DNA from: Thysanoteuthis rhombus
Lineage: Eukaryota > Mollusca > Cephalopoda > Oegopsida > Thysanoteuthidae
Reading direction: 5' to 3'
DNA: 64,000 nucleotides
Assembly: GCA_963457665.1 (NCBI GenBank)
Contig: OY735237.1
Span: forward strand, 2,341,822 to 2,405,821
Each line of letters begins with the position of its first letter. Within the stretch, counting starts at the first letter, position 1. Shown here one piece after another: positions 1-10,189 of the stretch. A program made the translations under genes and the position numbers. The notes below the pieces were generated by a model that had not been told where the DNA came from, ran no database searches, and saw only the letters and a program-made list of their open reading frames with translations.

Positions 1-41
1 TCGATTTTAGAATGGTACTTACTTCCATTCCAATTCTTCAG

Positions 42-123
42 TTGCTTTTTATCACAACTCGACCCAGACCATCAATCTACAGCAATGAGGAGACAGTACT
101 GATCAGAAATAACAGAGAAATTC
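42..123 (+). CDS. Candidate internal exon, possibly of the left-hand unidentified gene
   Basis: A pyrimidine-rich acceptor (ttccaattcttcag) precedes position 42 and a strong donor-like GTAAGA starts at 124. Between them only one frame is open. It reads LLFITTRPRPSIYSNEETVL and continues, with a protein-like charged composition. The exon would be 82 nt, entering in phase 0 and leaving one base into a codon. That does not fit the preferred frame of the next exon (2246-2384), but does fit the alternative exon 2289-2384. It may therefore be an exon of an alternative isoform, be separated by an exon outside my model, or be chance. The translation matches no family I know. Confidence 0.3.
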
Positions 124-167
124 GTAAGAAAGAAGATACCCATCAAAAATCAATCATGGTTGATAGT

Positions 168-925
168 GCTTGGTCTCACTCACGGAAACCATCTTCTGGC
201 TGGCAACATGCGATCAATCAAAACATTAGGGGTGATCAATGAATAGGTTGTTTCTTTTACTTTTTCATTCTGCAGTGATCATTAAAAAAGTCTGAATTTT
301 AAAAAATTTTCAAAAAACAAGTGGGCACAAAATGAGGGATCAATTCAGCTTAAAGTCACATTATAAATTGAAACCCCCATCAAAAACTTATTAATGGGTG
401 AATTTTCAAAAATTAAAAAAGTGTTTTATCTCGATATAATAAGGAGTAAATGTTTAAATTTTCAGTCCTCTAGCTCCCTTGGTGTGGCCAGTACACATCA
501 CACATATGTGACGATTGCTTCATCTCTTCAGATGATAGCCGTCCGATCATTTCACCTGGTCACCCTGCTTCATTCCACTACGTCCATGTGCTCTAAGGTG
601 ACTCTTAAGATAAGCTGTTGATCTGCAAGGTCCCAACCACACATGACAGACGGAAGTCTGACTGCTCACAGGATTGATTGAATCTATCAGTGAAATGGCA
701 GTCTTATGCACTTTCATATGTCTCTTCAGTCCAGGACTTATGCACCTTGCCAAACACTGCACAAGTTGTATTGTCCAGATGAGGATGTAAAACATAGTTA
801 TACATAGTTTGTTTCTACAGGTTTCTGTGTGATTTAGTGTTAGTTGAATACATACTTACATACATAGCCAGCCAGACTAACTTGAAAACTGAAGAAATCT
901 GTTACAGTTTTGGTGAGAGATTCTG
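168..925 (+). repeat. Family-A TIR repeat, copy 1, interrupted by an insertion
   Basis: This is the first of about 14 copies of a ~400-bp repeat, called family A here. Family landmarks in order are: CAATAGAAAC-type end; ggcaacatgc; ggggtgatcaatgaataagtt; gcagtgatcactgaaaaaagtc; acaaac-gagggatcaatttagc; an A/C-rich centre; taataaggagtaaatg; ttttcagccctctagctcc; agccagccagac; aaactgaagaaacc; gacagttttggtt. Here the left half (about 230-507) and right end (about 846-925) are separated by a foreign block that carries a zinc-finger ORF on the other strand. Confidence 0.7.
547..795 (-). pseudogene. Degenerate C2H2 zinc-finger fragment, probably from a retroelement ORF
   Basis: The minus-strand reading contains two C2H2-like units: one ending GLKRHMKVH, and a second with CHVWLGPCRSTAYLKSHLRAH. 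The first finger has lost normal Cys spacing (C-x3-C), and the second has an extra residue between its cysteines, so neither is canonical. Paired fingers of the type GLKxHxxxH are known from invertebrate non-LTR retrotransposon proteins, which is the origin I infer. The block sits inside a family-A repeat, so it inserted after that repeat did. It could instead be a scrap of a host zinc-finger gene. Confidence 0.45.
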
Positions 926-1156
926 ATGACAGTTTCCTACACAGATTGAAAATAATAACGATCGCTGACAATGCTATAATTCATGAAAAATTAATTAAGA
1001 TCATTTTGAATGCAATATTGTTTGAAATCCTTGATGGAATATTATCATATATTATGCTATTCAATCAGACTAGTTTCCTCATCCTTGTTATTTTGATTAC
1101 AATGTTATAATCATGAGGATCAAATATGAGATCAAAAGAAAAAATATTGCATCAAC

Positions 1157-1428
1157 ATTCATCATCATCATCAGCCTTTTAAAGATCTTCCCCAAGATTT
1201 TCCAGACTTCTCTATCATGGGCGTCGTGGAGCCAGTATTTTCTGAATTTGTCTAGTTTGTCATGACATCATAACTTTTGTCGGCCATTATTTCGCATATG
1301 ATCTCTGGGAATCCACATTATGTGCCTTGATGTCCAGAGGTTGTCTGCCAGTCTTGCAACATTACCAGCCCATTGCCATTTGAGTTTTCTAATGGATTCT
1401 ATGACCCCTGATTTTCTCTACAAGAAAC
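1157..1428 (-). mobile_element. RTE-type LINE 3' fragment (copy A)
   Basis: The fragment begins with the (CAT)n tail. Read on the minus strand it gives the C-terminal tail of an RTE-like reverse transcriptase polyprotein: WAGxVARxxDN, then RWRDELDKFRKYW-like residues, then the last KVYVQRR-like residues. The reading is broken by stops and indels. It faces a second copy at 1822-2094, giving an inverted pair about 390 bp apart. Confidence 0.65.
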
Positions 1429-1821
1429 ATGCTAAATTACCAATGAAAAAATTGGCAGTACTTGTTCTGCTTCTGTTAGTTCTATCAACGTGGCTTTGAA
1501 TGTCAACATTTTTAGTGTCGTTGGGATTGAATCAGAATATAGATCAAACCTCAAAACACCTGAACAGGATTTTCATTATGCAGTTGTGAGAGTTTCTCTC
1601 CGTTTTTATGAACTTGAAGCCAAGAAACCAAGAAAACCATCTTACAATCCAAGAGTGACATAATCAAAGAATTGATCAATGAGTGTCTTATAAAGTTGGA
1701 AGAGGAACTTGATGGACATTTCAAAAACCTTTCACTAACAATTAAATGGAGCTCCTAATAAAATCAATATTCATCAATTCTTTATCCCAAGTTTTTAGAG
1801 CTACATGAAACGGAAGTCCAA

Positions 1822-2094
1822 GACATCATAGAAACTATTAAAAAACTTGAATGGCAATGGGCAAGCCATGTTGCAAGAATGAAAGACAACTGATGGACAT
1901 CACGACTCACAACATGGATCCCCAGAGATCACATGTGAAACCGAGGCTGACAGAATGCAAGATGGAGAGATGAACTGGACAAATTCAGAAAATACTGGCT
2001 CTGCGACACTCATGACAGAGAATTGTGGCAGATCCAGGGAAAGGTCTATGTCCAACGATAGATGTTAAAAGACTGATGATGATGATGATGATGA
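1822..2094 (+). mobile_element. RTE-type LINE 3' fragment (copy B)
   Basis: The + strand reading shows DIIETIKKLEWQWASHVARM, then an in-frame stop within the DN-WTSRLTTWIPRDHM stretch, then MQDGEMNWTNSENTGSAT frameshifted from the RWRDELDKFRKYWL block. It ends in (GAT)n at 2073-2094. This is a decayed 5'-truncated non-LTR insertion, inverted relative to copy A. Confidence 0.65.
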
Positions 2095-2245
2095 TTTGTC
2101 AGAATGCCCAAGGGGTATAAAGAAACAAAAAATTGGTTACCTCTGATCTGAAGATTCTTGCAGACAAAAACAATTTTGTAGTCACTCTGCAAAAAACAAT
2201 GCTATGTCAGATTAATTTTCTTTGTTTTCATTTCATTTCATCCAG

Positions 2246-2384
2246 GAAGTTTTTCTTTTTCCATGGGTGGGATGAAACGGCATTGCAGAAATTATGTCTG
2301 CTCTCACAAGTTTTGTACATTTCCCATGGCCAGATCTTAGAAGAAGATTGGCTGAAGACACATTATCTATATTTTCTTATGCAG
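2246..2384 (+). CDS. Exon of unidentified left-hand gene
   Basis: Acceptor tttcatttcatccag ends at 2245 and donor GTAAGT begins at 2385. The frame starting at 2247 is open and strongly protein-like: KFFFFHGWDETALQKLCLLS, then QVLYISHGQILEEDWLKTHY, then LYFLMQ. The exon ends exactly on a codon boundary, as required by the phase-0 start of the next exon at 5175. It looks like an amphipathic helical segment, and I do not recognise the family. An alternative acceptor at 2288 (gcattgcag) opens a second frame whose end is phase 1. Both readings cannot be the main product. I prefer the first because the chain to the stop codon at 7377 is then consistent. Confidence 0.55.
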
Positions 2385-2394
2385 GTAAGTCTTT

Positions 2395-3060
2395 TCAAAA
2401 TCTATGATTAGGTCAACCGTGTCATCCGATGTTGCACTTGAATGATTACTTGTTAGAGAATAAAACAAAAGAATCATGGACCTGAGATCTTATCCAACCC
2501 AGTATAAAGAAAGTCACTGAATAAACTTGTAATAACTTTGATCCTGTACTTTTATAGTTTGCTGTTTCGTTCATGAGAGAAAAAATCTCACTGGTGATCA
2601 GAAAGAAAAAATCTTAGGGAAAAAAGTTATTGAATAAAGTCATATTGCATGATATTGTGTGGTACAAAAAAACATCAAAGGAAAAAATTATAACATTGGT
2701 TTCTGGCTAGGAGAAAAGTCACATGAAATTTTTAATAAAAAAGTAATATTTTAATTCATTTGATTTATAGTAATGAATTACTCATCAGGAAGTGATTAAT
2801 ATTGTATTAAAGTAACTGTTGATAGAAAATACTGAAGATGTATTAAAAATATACTTTTGTTACTATAAATTTTTCTACGACCGATAACACCCAGTCCTCT
2901 CCACATGACTCTTTGTGGACTCTTTTGAGTGATAATTGCAAAGTGTTATCTACCTGGATACTGGAGATCTGTTCGCCCGACAGTACCTCCCTATTGCTAT
3001 TCTACATTGCTTGCAGTTAATATCATACCATCAGAATTTATGTGATATTACCTGTTAAAA
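2395..3060. other. Intron sequence, nothing recognised
   Basis: AT-rich sequence between exons of the left-hand gene. I see no open coding frame, RNA gene or clear repeat family in it. Confidence 0.4.
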
Positions 3061-3061
3061 A

Positions 3062-3290
3062 GGGCACGCTGAGTGGCACAATGGTTACTGGCAGAGATAA
3101 TGGAATTAGTGAACCTAGTGTGTTTTGACTAAGGCGGTTTATGTTATTTTGTGTTAATGCCTCTGGGGAAAGGTATGAATCCATTTCTCCCTCCAGCTAT
3201 GGGTGAATAGCAGGGCAGTTGGGTTCCTTTACCTTTGAAAGGCAGTCCATCGGGGTCATTGAGTTACCAACTCCACCCTGTGAAACAGCA
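3062..3290 (+). repeat. tRNA-derived SINE, family B (5' and central part)
   Basis: The sequence is related to the fuller copy at 37435-37825. It has an A-box-like start (gagtggcacaatggtta), the central 'aatgcctctggggaaaggtatgaatcc' block and 'agctatgggtgaatagcagggcag'. The block resembles the TTGGGCAAGGCAC part of CORE-type SINEs. It is intronic and on the same strand as the gene. Confidence 0.55.
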
Positions 3291-3727
3291 GTGTGTAGTG
3301 CTTTGTATCTTTGGTTTGCTGCATACTACAGGTGCACAAATATGTAAAAATATTTTTGTATCTGTTGAAAGCAGGGGACAGTAGAAACCTTTTTGGTGCA
3401 ATGTGGGGAAGGTGGTCCCGATAGGAAAATTTAGAGAATTAATGGTAAACCGAATCTGAATTAGACACGATTATCAGTGGATAATGGTGTCCAATCCAAA
3501 TTTTTTTTGTCTGATTTCTTTTTATTTGATTGCTATTTTTAACGTCCAATGAACGAAGGTGCGATACTTTACAATTTTCAGTCAGGACCATATTGTACCA
3601 AAAAGGCTTTTACTATCGATTGCCTTTCAAAGATGCCAAAATATTTTGGGGGTTCAATACATCCGTGGCACACTGCACACCTGGAAGACACCACTGTTGT
3701 AGAACCCACTTGCTACTGAAATTGCAC

Positions 3728-3770
3728 TCCAGCCCTATGCTCCAGCCCTATGCTCCAGCCCTATGCTCCA
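3728..3770 (+). repeat. 13-bp tandem repeat
   Basis: The unit ctccagccctatg is repeated about three times without visible change. Confidence 0.8.
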
Positions 3771-4009
3771 AATGAAGTCTACAGGGAAAAAAATACACAT
3801 GACTTTGGCGGAGACCCATCTTCCTCATCCTAACAAAACAAAAATCAGTTTTGTTTTCAGTTCTAGATTTTTCCGATTGGCGGAGGAGGGTTGAGTTCAG
3901 GTTTGTTAGAGCAGATGAAAGAATAAATAGATATATGAGTCAGTGAAATATTGCAAGCAATCGACAGTCCCTACTTTGCAGACTTTCAAATTAATTGTGT
4001 TCCAATATA

Positions 4010-4760
4010 TGTGACCATTATATAGTAGTCAATGTGTTATAAATCTACATAGAGAGTTCTGATTAGAACAGTGAATATACAATTAAATACTATGAGAATA
4101 TCCATACCTTGTGTAAATGAATCACCATAGCTAGAGCATGTACCAGAACCGATTATCTAAAGAAAATATCTGAAATTATCTAAAAAATAGATCTTTTATC
4201 TGAAATTATCTAAAAAAAACACCTGCACAAAATTTGGGCATTGTTGGTCAAAAATGTCCCCAAAAAGCACTTCATCGAAAAAAAAAAAACGGTTTTAGAT
4301 GGTGCCTAGGGGTATACTCATGCAAATTTTCAAGGTTGTAGCCCTGCCCCCCAAATAGACTAGAAGCACCTGGAAACACTGAGAGACAGACACAGATCAG
4401 CAAAGAGAGAAGAATCTGTAGCCCACTTGGCTGGTTGGTCAGTTGGGCCATTTCTTGGAATACGGTAATTCAATATACAAAAACCTTTTTCTGACATTAC
4501 ATGACCATTATATAGCTACTGATGTGTCATCAAACCTCATTCCTAATCAGATATTGTCTGATTAAAGACTATGAAAATCTATCCAAATAGATAATTGTTC
4601 CTTGACCACTATGTGGGAATCAGTGGGCCATAAAAGTACAATCCTAATCAGAATCTTTGATACATCATTATGTCCATGAAGATTTATTTTAATAAATACT
4701 CGTTTTACACTCAATGACGATTATATAGGAGTCAATGAGTTGTAATAGCACTTTATCATA
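4010..4760 (+). repeat. Degenerate dispersed/tandem repeat with 'gaccattatatag' motif
   Basis: The motif tgaccattatatag...tcaatg/cagtg...tcataa...aatcag recurs at about 4013, 4502, 4597 and 4712, and again around 50538 and 50905 far away. The units are spaced irregularly and are diverged. A block at 4213-4465 may be a distant relative of the GAACAACC element (ggggtata...aattttcaag...tgtag...agaagcac). Confidence 0.45.
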
Positions 4761-5174
4761 TTTGATGATGTATAAGAAGTCCATTCCTCTTATTTATCCC
4801 CGAGTTTTTTTAATAAACTCAATCTTAAGTTTTGGCCAATGAGTGCCTCCACAACAAAAGCTACGTTTACCTTTTGAGCTATTTTTTTGGGGGTGGGGAT
4901 AAAGTCCTACCATATATGCAGGTGTTGACTCCAGAACTAAGGTGTTGATTCAAGTTAAATTTTAGTTTAGACCAATATTTGCTGGGTCAGTCAATTCTCC
5001 AATGTAAGGCAGCTCAGTATCCATCGGAGATCAAGTTGAAGGAGTCTAAACAGACTAATATGATTCATTAGGCAAAATACTTGGTGCTTAAAAAGTTGAC
5101 TTTTACACTGGTATAAATGGTATGTTGATTATGCTAATTCCCTAAATATACCTTTCCTTTTGTGTCATTCCTAG

Positions 5175-5330
5175 GGACGTATCTCTCTATTGAAAAAATT
5201 CCAAGTATCCCCAATCACGAAACTCGTAAGTAACTCTGCTCAACCTCGAGAGAGGATCAAATCTGCCAGCAGAAATACGCAACAACCTTTTGTCGCTGTT
5301 GTTGGTCATCTTCATGCGGGTGACCACAGT
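5175..5330 (+). CDS. Exon of unidentified left-hand gene
   Basis: Acceptor tcattcctag ends at 5174 and donor GTAAGT starts at 5331. The exon is 156 nt (52 codons), phase 0 on both sides. It reads GRISLLKKFQVSPITKLVSN, then SAQPRERIKSASRNTQQPFV, then AVVGHLHAGDHS. The composition is Ser/Arg/Gln-rich and suggests a disordered linker. Inside it a second good donor (ACTC|GTAAGTAAC at 5224) allows a 49-nt exon in another frame (TYLSIEKIPSIPNHET). The long form is preferred because it joins 6733 in phase. The open frame continuing past 5331 to 5585 is taken to be intron read-through. Confidence 0.5.
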
Positions 5331-6144
5331 GTAAGTATCTATCAAGATAAGTTTATTAACTCTGAAATTCATCGACTGCTAGAAGAGCAAGGGAAGTTAC
5401 TCCAATCAGATTTAAGATTTGAATTCCCCTGTATGAATTTAAAAGTTAAACTTGGCTTAATTTGCCCTAGTCCAATGAAAAACTTAGAAATTACAGGGAG
5501 TCAAATCTGGATTGTAGTGTGTGTGTGTGGGGGGGGGGTCACAGACCTGGATGATGTGTTGCTTTGCCAAAAAAAATCTAAATGAGAGGTGAAGGATGGG
5601 TAGGCTTGATCATTGTGAATGCAACGGATGCGCAGTATACAAGGTCACTCACTTCATCCAATATCCAGAATAACATGATTATTTCTCACACAATCTAGAG
5701 TAGAAGCAAGAAATAGAGATGGGACTTATCTCTAGAGACCTGATAAAAAAATAACCGACCAAATTATTGTAGTTAAAACCTAATCATACATTCAGGGGTT
5801 TAGCAAACTTAGCCTGGTCTGGCAAAGTACCATGGGGAGGAAGAAAGATTGTGTTGTACTAATCTTCTCAAGCCTACCTGGAAAATCAGCATTCTAAATC
5901 TTGGCCCTTACCTCGGCTTGAAACCTGATCACTGACACAAAATATTCAACTACCGTAACCAAAATGGCAAGACCATCTGTGTATCTGTATAATATTTATA
6001 TCTACATATGTATGAGTAAATATATCTTTAGATTATGATACATGAAATCTTTTTTCTTCACAACATTAAGAGAACTGCTGACACTGAAAGATCTATCAAT
6101 CCAATTGCATGTATTTTGCAGACTCACCATTACAGTCAATAACT

Positions 6145-6527
6145 GAACAACCTTAGCATCAAAATTTGAAGTCATGTAAAAAAAATTCCATTAAAGAATA
6201 AATATGGTCAGAATTAATTCTATTTATGACATCACTGGCATTTTCCATTAGAAAACATCTGGAATAGAGTAAGATTGTTTCTCTACAAACATTTAGGTTC
6301 TGGAGAATCTAGATATCATTAACAAACCTGTCAAAATAAGGCCTGAAAAAGGCCAAAAAAGTATTTTTTCCCCCCCAAATCAAATTAGGCATTTTCAGAA
6401 GGGGTGTAGTGGGGTATCAATTTTCAAGTCTGTAGACAAAATGGTATGGTCAGAAGCACTGAAACAAACAAACACAAATGTAAAAAAGAATAGAAACCTT
6501 TGCCATCTTTGATGGCTACGGTTGTTC
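6145..6527. mobile_element. Short TIR element, GAACAACC family (copy 1)
   Basis: It begins GAACAACCTTAGCATCAAA and ends in the near reverse complement of that (TTTGATGGCTACGGTTGTTC). It is about 380 bp, with no coding frame. A second copy lies at 33011-33415 with the same order of internal blocks: aattccattaaa-aataaatatgg, tctatttatgaca, tcaattttcaagt-tgtagacaaaa. This is a MITE-type non-autonomous DNA element, and the superfamily is not determinable by eye. Confidence 0.7.
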
Positions 6528-6732
6528 AATATAATATATCATTATTGGAGGTTTTTGAGCCTTCAACAGCAACGGTATTTCTCCAAGACATTGATTCCAT
6601 TAGTTCTTTGGACTGATAACGATTATGACATTAGTTCGATTAACCTGTGGCATTGAACTAATCAAGATGTTATGAAATAAAACTACTTTAATGCCAAAAA
6701 TGTTATACATCTATCTGTTACCTGTTTTCCAG

Positions 6733-6884
6733 GAGCTTGCTGTTCTCAACAGTGAAGAGACTGTGTCTGGTGTTAGTATGCAGAGTGATGGTGTACGAGT
6801 CCTTCGTATATCCAAGAAAAATACCCTTTCCCTTGGATCCACATCACACATTCAAAAATTCTTTCAGAAATACACTCCGCGTCA
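6733..6884 (+). CDS. Exon of unidentified left-hand gene
   Basis: Acceptor cctgttttccag ends at 6732 and donor GTAAGT begins at 6885. Reading in phase 0 gives ELAVLNSEETVSGVSMQSDG, then VRVLRISKKNTLSLGSTSHI, then QKFFQKYTPR plus two bases of a Gln codon completed by the next exon. It contains many Ser/Thr residues and a basic patch (RISKKNT), a possible phosphorylation-type context. It is not recognised as a named domain. Confidence 0.75.
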
Positions 6885-7166
6885 GTAAGTAAACAAGCAA
6901 TTTTGGCTGGTCCACTCTCTTGCTCTCTTTTTCATCGATATTTATCACTGTCCTTTTTCATTCAGTTCATTTACAATGTAAAAGAACCTAAATTGCACGA
7001 TGCTGTGAAAAGTTGTTTGCCTGCAAAACAAAAAATGGTGTTAATAAAATCTTTGGTCGCCTTCTTTTGACATCTGCTGATTTGGAAAGTCTGCTGCTTA
7101 GTTAGTTCTGACTTGCATTTTTTTAAATTTAATTCTGTTAATCAAAGATATTGTGTTTTCTTGTAG

Positions 7167-7377
7167 GATTCCATCTGAAGAGGAACTTTGCAAGAATTAT
7201 CATGACAGCTCGAAATGGAACAAATTCAAGAAACAAGTTCTCTACACTCAACTCTTGGAGAAAAATGGTGCCGCTCTTGCTTTCATTCCAGCAACATCTA
7301 AGGGAAGTGCGACTCGTGATCGGAATACACCCTCCCCATTCGACAAATACCCAGAGTTTGTGGGTCTCAAACCTTGA
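7167..7377 (+). CDS. Terminal coding exon of unidentified left-hand gene
   Basis: Acceptor ttttcttgtag ends at 7166. The first base completes a Gln codon split by the intron (CA|G). The exon reads IPSEEELCKNYHDSSKWNKF, then KKQVLYTQLLEKNGAALAFI, then PATSKGSATRDRNTPSPFDK, then YPEFVGLKP and a TGA at 7375-7377. This makes the C-terminal ~69 residues of the protein: a charged helical segment, then a Ser/Pro-rich tail. An ATTAAA at 7612-7617 is a possible poly(A) signal, giving a 3' UTR of roughly 240 nt. I cannot name the family. The quality of the exon and the matching phases make it a real gene in my view. Confidence 0.8.
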
Positions 7378-7639
7378 CACATTCATCATATGTAGTGAAG
7401 GAAAATGATCAACGAAGGCAAATTGAAGAAATTCTGTGGATTTTATGCCTAAAAGAAATAGACAAGGAAGAATTTATCAAAACTGTATTGTAGACAGAGC
7501 CACCCAAGGTCGCTCAGGGTCGCCCAGGGCCTCCCAGGGCAGCCAAAGGCCCCAGGTCATGTGTCTGAGATTGTAGACTTATCGATACAAAAGGAAAAAT
7601 GGGAAAATCAAATTAAACTGAAAAAAGAATTCACTGATT

Positions 7640-7765
7640 GAATTTTTCAGGTTTATTTGACAGTTAAATACTTTCTGTTGTAGTGAAACTAAAAGAAACA
7701 ATTGGCAAAGGAAACTCTCATGACCAACATCAAGTGCATTAAATTAATCTATTTTAATTCAAAGT
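7640..7765 (+). repeat. Dispersed repeat paired with 9530-9650
   Basis: Both loci share cagttaaatacttt..gctgt.gtgaaact..agaaac.attggcaaaggaaa.tctcatga, then a purine-rich stretch. The pair is about 1.9 kb apart in the same orientation. Confidence 0.6.
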
Positions 7766-8334
7766 ACTGATATTTAGTAACAATCAATACATCAAAGATT
7801 ATATTTATATATATATATTTATTTTTCTCACTGCAAAACAAAAAAATAAATCTTATACTCAAAAAAGTGCTGGTTTTAGCTTGTCTAGGGCACCAAGGAC
7901 CTTAAGGTTAGCCCTGATTGTAGGGAAACAATTACAGTTGACCCTCAGCAATAGTGACAGGGGCAAGAAAAAAAGTATTGTTAATTGAAAATATCGTTAA
8001 GTGACTAATTGAAATACATTGAAATAACTTAATTGTTGTCAGAGCAGGGAAACTCCTCTTATAAAATGTTTGCTGCAGAGTATATTTTTTAATGTTTTTC
8101 TCATAAAAAATGGAGGAAAACAGAAAATCTTCATTGCATGTTTAAAACAGTTCTATTTTCATACAAATCAACTTATATGTACAACAGACAGACTACCTAA
8201 TGGATGCAACACATGTATATAGATGTGTTGAAATATTTTAAAAATTCAAATAAATATAAACTTATAACATAGATCTACACATTAGGCCACTTTTTGGATT
8301 TTTATTTATTGTGGATTAGCCAGAATTTCGTTAA

Positions 8335-8574
8335 CTCATTCAGGCCAGAAGTACGTGTAGATGTTCATCGAATTTGACAACACACATTAATGAAATGCCT
8401 GAATATGGCGGCCATTTTGAATAAATAATGAGGTCACATGACCATTGTGTTTGTATAATTTTGCCACAAATGAAATCCTTATCGTATAGCCTTCAAAAGG
8501 ATTTATGACTTCCTATCCGTCACGTCTTTGCTGTCCTTGCTTTGTAACCCTCGAAAAACTCTGGCCTGAATGAG
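8335..8574. mobile_element. TTAA-flanked MITE with perfect 15-bp TIRs (piggyBac-like target site)
   Basis: The 240-bp block begins CTCATTCAGGCCAGA and ends with its exact reverse complement TCTGGCCTGAATGAG. It is flanked on both sides by TTAA (8331-8334 and 8575-8578), as expected of a TTAA target-site duplication. There is no transposase frame. TTAA duplication is the hallmark of piggyBac insertions. The TIR itself is not one I can match to a known piggyBac, so the superfamily is inferred from the target site only. Perfect TIRs suggest a fairly recent insertion compared with neighbouring repeats. Confidence 0.8.
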
Positions 8575-8589
8575 TTAAATAAATAAAAT

Positions 8590-8831
8590 ATCAATTCCTT
8601 CAAAAACTGTAAAAAAGATAAAAAGTTGTGGGAGGATGGAATCATGAAGTTACCTTCACTAAAACAGCAGAAAGTAGTGGAACAAACAGCAAACATGTTA
8701 TCCAATAAAGTTGATGTTGAAAATTCAGGAAAAGATGTCTTTTATTTTTGCTTAGTACACCGAACAAACATTTTGGTCGACCCGGAACGAAACTATTTTG
8801 CGCTTGTAAATCTTATGTAAAGTTGAATAAA
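8590..8831 (+). CDS. Exon-like ORF ending beside a poly(A) signal
   Basis: The frame around 8600-8820 reads KKDKKLWEDGIMKLPSLKQQ, then KVVEQTANMLSNKVDVENSG and on to a TAA at 8818-8820. AATAAA lies at 8826-8831. The Lys-rich helical composition is protein-like. It lies ~1.2 kb past the stop of the left-hand gene on the same strand. It could be a small separate terminal exon, part of a processed remnant, or chance. There is no strong upstream acceptor, because the sequence just before is the TTAA MITE. Confidence 0.25.
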
Positions 8832-9163
8832 ATTACTGAAGACAAGTGGTAATCCATTTTTGTTATTTTACAAGCAGTGCCAGCTCAAGGTACTGGCAAC
8901 ACGGGTAATCATCCAAGTCCCCCAAAGTGTGAGGGAGTGCCTATAATGTGTCCTAGATGGTTGGACTTTCCTAGTATAGATGGAACTAGAAAAAAAAAGT
9001 GACGTTTTTGGCTATATTTGTTTCTGTAATAAAACTATGTTTCCAATCTTTTCAAATCAATTTCTGTTGAAACATCCAAAACAAAAATGAATAATGATTA
9101 CATTAACAACAAAACATAAAACATCATCCAAAATAATATATATTTCATTGGCTAATGAAAAAG

Positions 9164-9224
<61 letters not shown>
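9164..9224. repeat. Compound (TA)n-(GA)n microsatellite
   Basis: A run of ta dinucleotides is followed directly by a run of ga dinucleotides. Confidence 0.95.
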
Positions 9225-9229
<5 letters not shown>

Positions 9230-9529
9230 CACATTAGTTATAAACACAGTATAGTCTGCTTTCTTTATCTCTTGCATTTTCTATTTTTCTTCTCGAGAAT
9301 TGATTCTTAGAAAACAAATGATAGGACATAGTGTAACGTAAAAAAAAAACTGCTCTATTTCTTTGTTAAACACACTATCATTTTTAAAAACACTATTCTC
9401 TCTTCAGTTCTTTCAATTCCTTACAAAGGCTCTTGAATGATTTTAAATTTGGTCTTGAGAAGAAATTACTGTCATTTATAGAACTGCCGACCTACTGTCA
9501 AAATAAAAATTCTCTGATGCAAAGTCAGA

Positions 9530-9840
9530 TTTTCAAGAATATCTAACAGTTAAATACTTTACGCTGTGGTGAAACTAGGAGAAACGATTGGCAAAGGAAA
9601 TTCTCATGATTGACAACAAGATCAATGAATTACAAAAATGCTATACTTTAGATACTTCACATATATACCTTGGACAGTGCTGTTAATTGGTTCCGAATTT
9701 TGCCTGCTGTTCAGAGTCTTATTATATTTTAATATGTTCTTCCTCCAGATTACACTAAGTTACTACTAACTACTAAGTTTGTACTGCAATACCTGAACAA
9801 CATTTGATTCAAACCTGCATTATTCAAGTACATTAAAGGA
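9530..9840 (+). repeat. Dispersed repeats (two families)
   Basis: 9530-9650 is the partner of 7640-7765. 9660-9840 (cttggacagtgctgttaattggttcc...gttcagagtcttattatattt...actgcaatacctgaac) matches 40285-40485 and, in part, 18995-19060 and 19670-19760. Confidence 0.5.
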
Positions 9841-10189
9841 CACCAAAGTTCAGCTTACCTAGGGTAATCATTAGGCCGACCCTGAATCCAGGTAATTAAC
9901 TTATCCCTCACTCTTGTATGGTATGAAATGTCTAATAAATATGTTGAGTTGTTGATGGACAAATTACAGGAATGTGTCACAAGGTATGACAGCAAGGATG
10001 AAGTTGCATACACGTATGTCAACAAGAGAGTGCCCCAGGTATATGATACAAGTTGAGTAGTGTGGTCCCTGAGAAAAAAAGGTGCGACCCCTCCTATTGA
10101 GCTGGTAGTATTGCTTCATTTTTGCAACCCCTACTCCAATAATGGTGGTCCTGATTTACAAGAGGAATAATTCATTCAATTTAAAACTA

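Noticed and set aside
5331-5585. Continuation of the exon frame past the donor at 5331
   Set aside because: The GTAAGT donor is strong. The extension ends in a low-complexity G-rich run and does not join the next exon.
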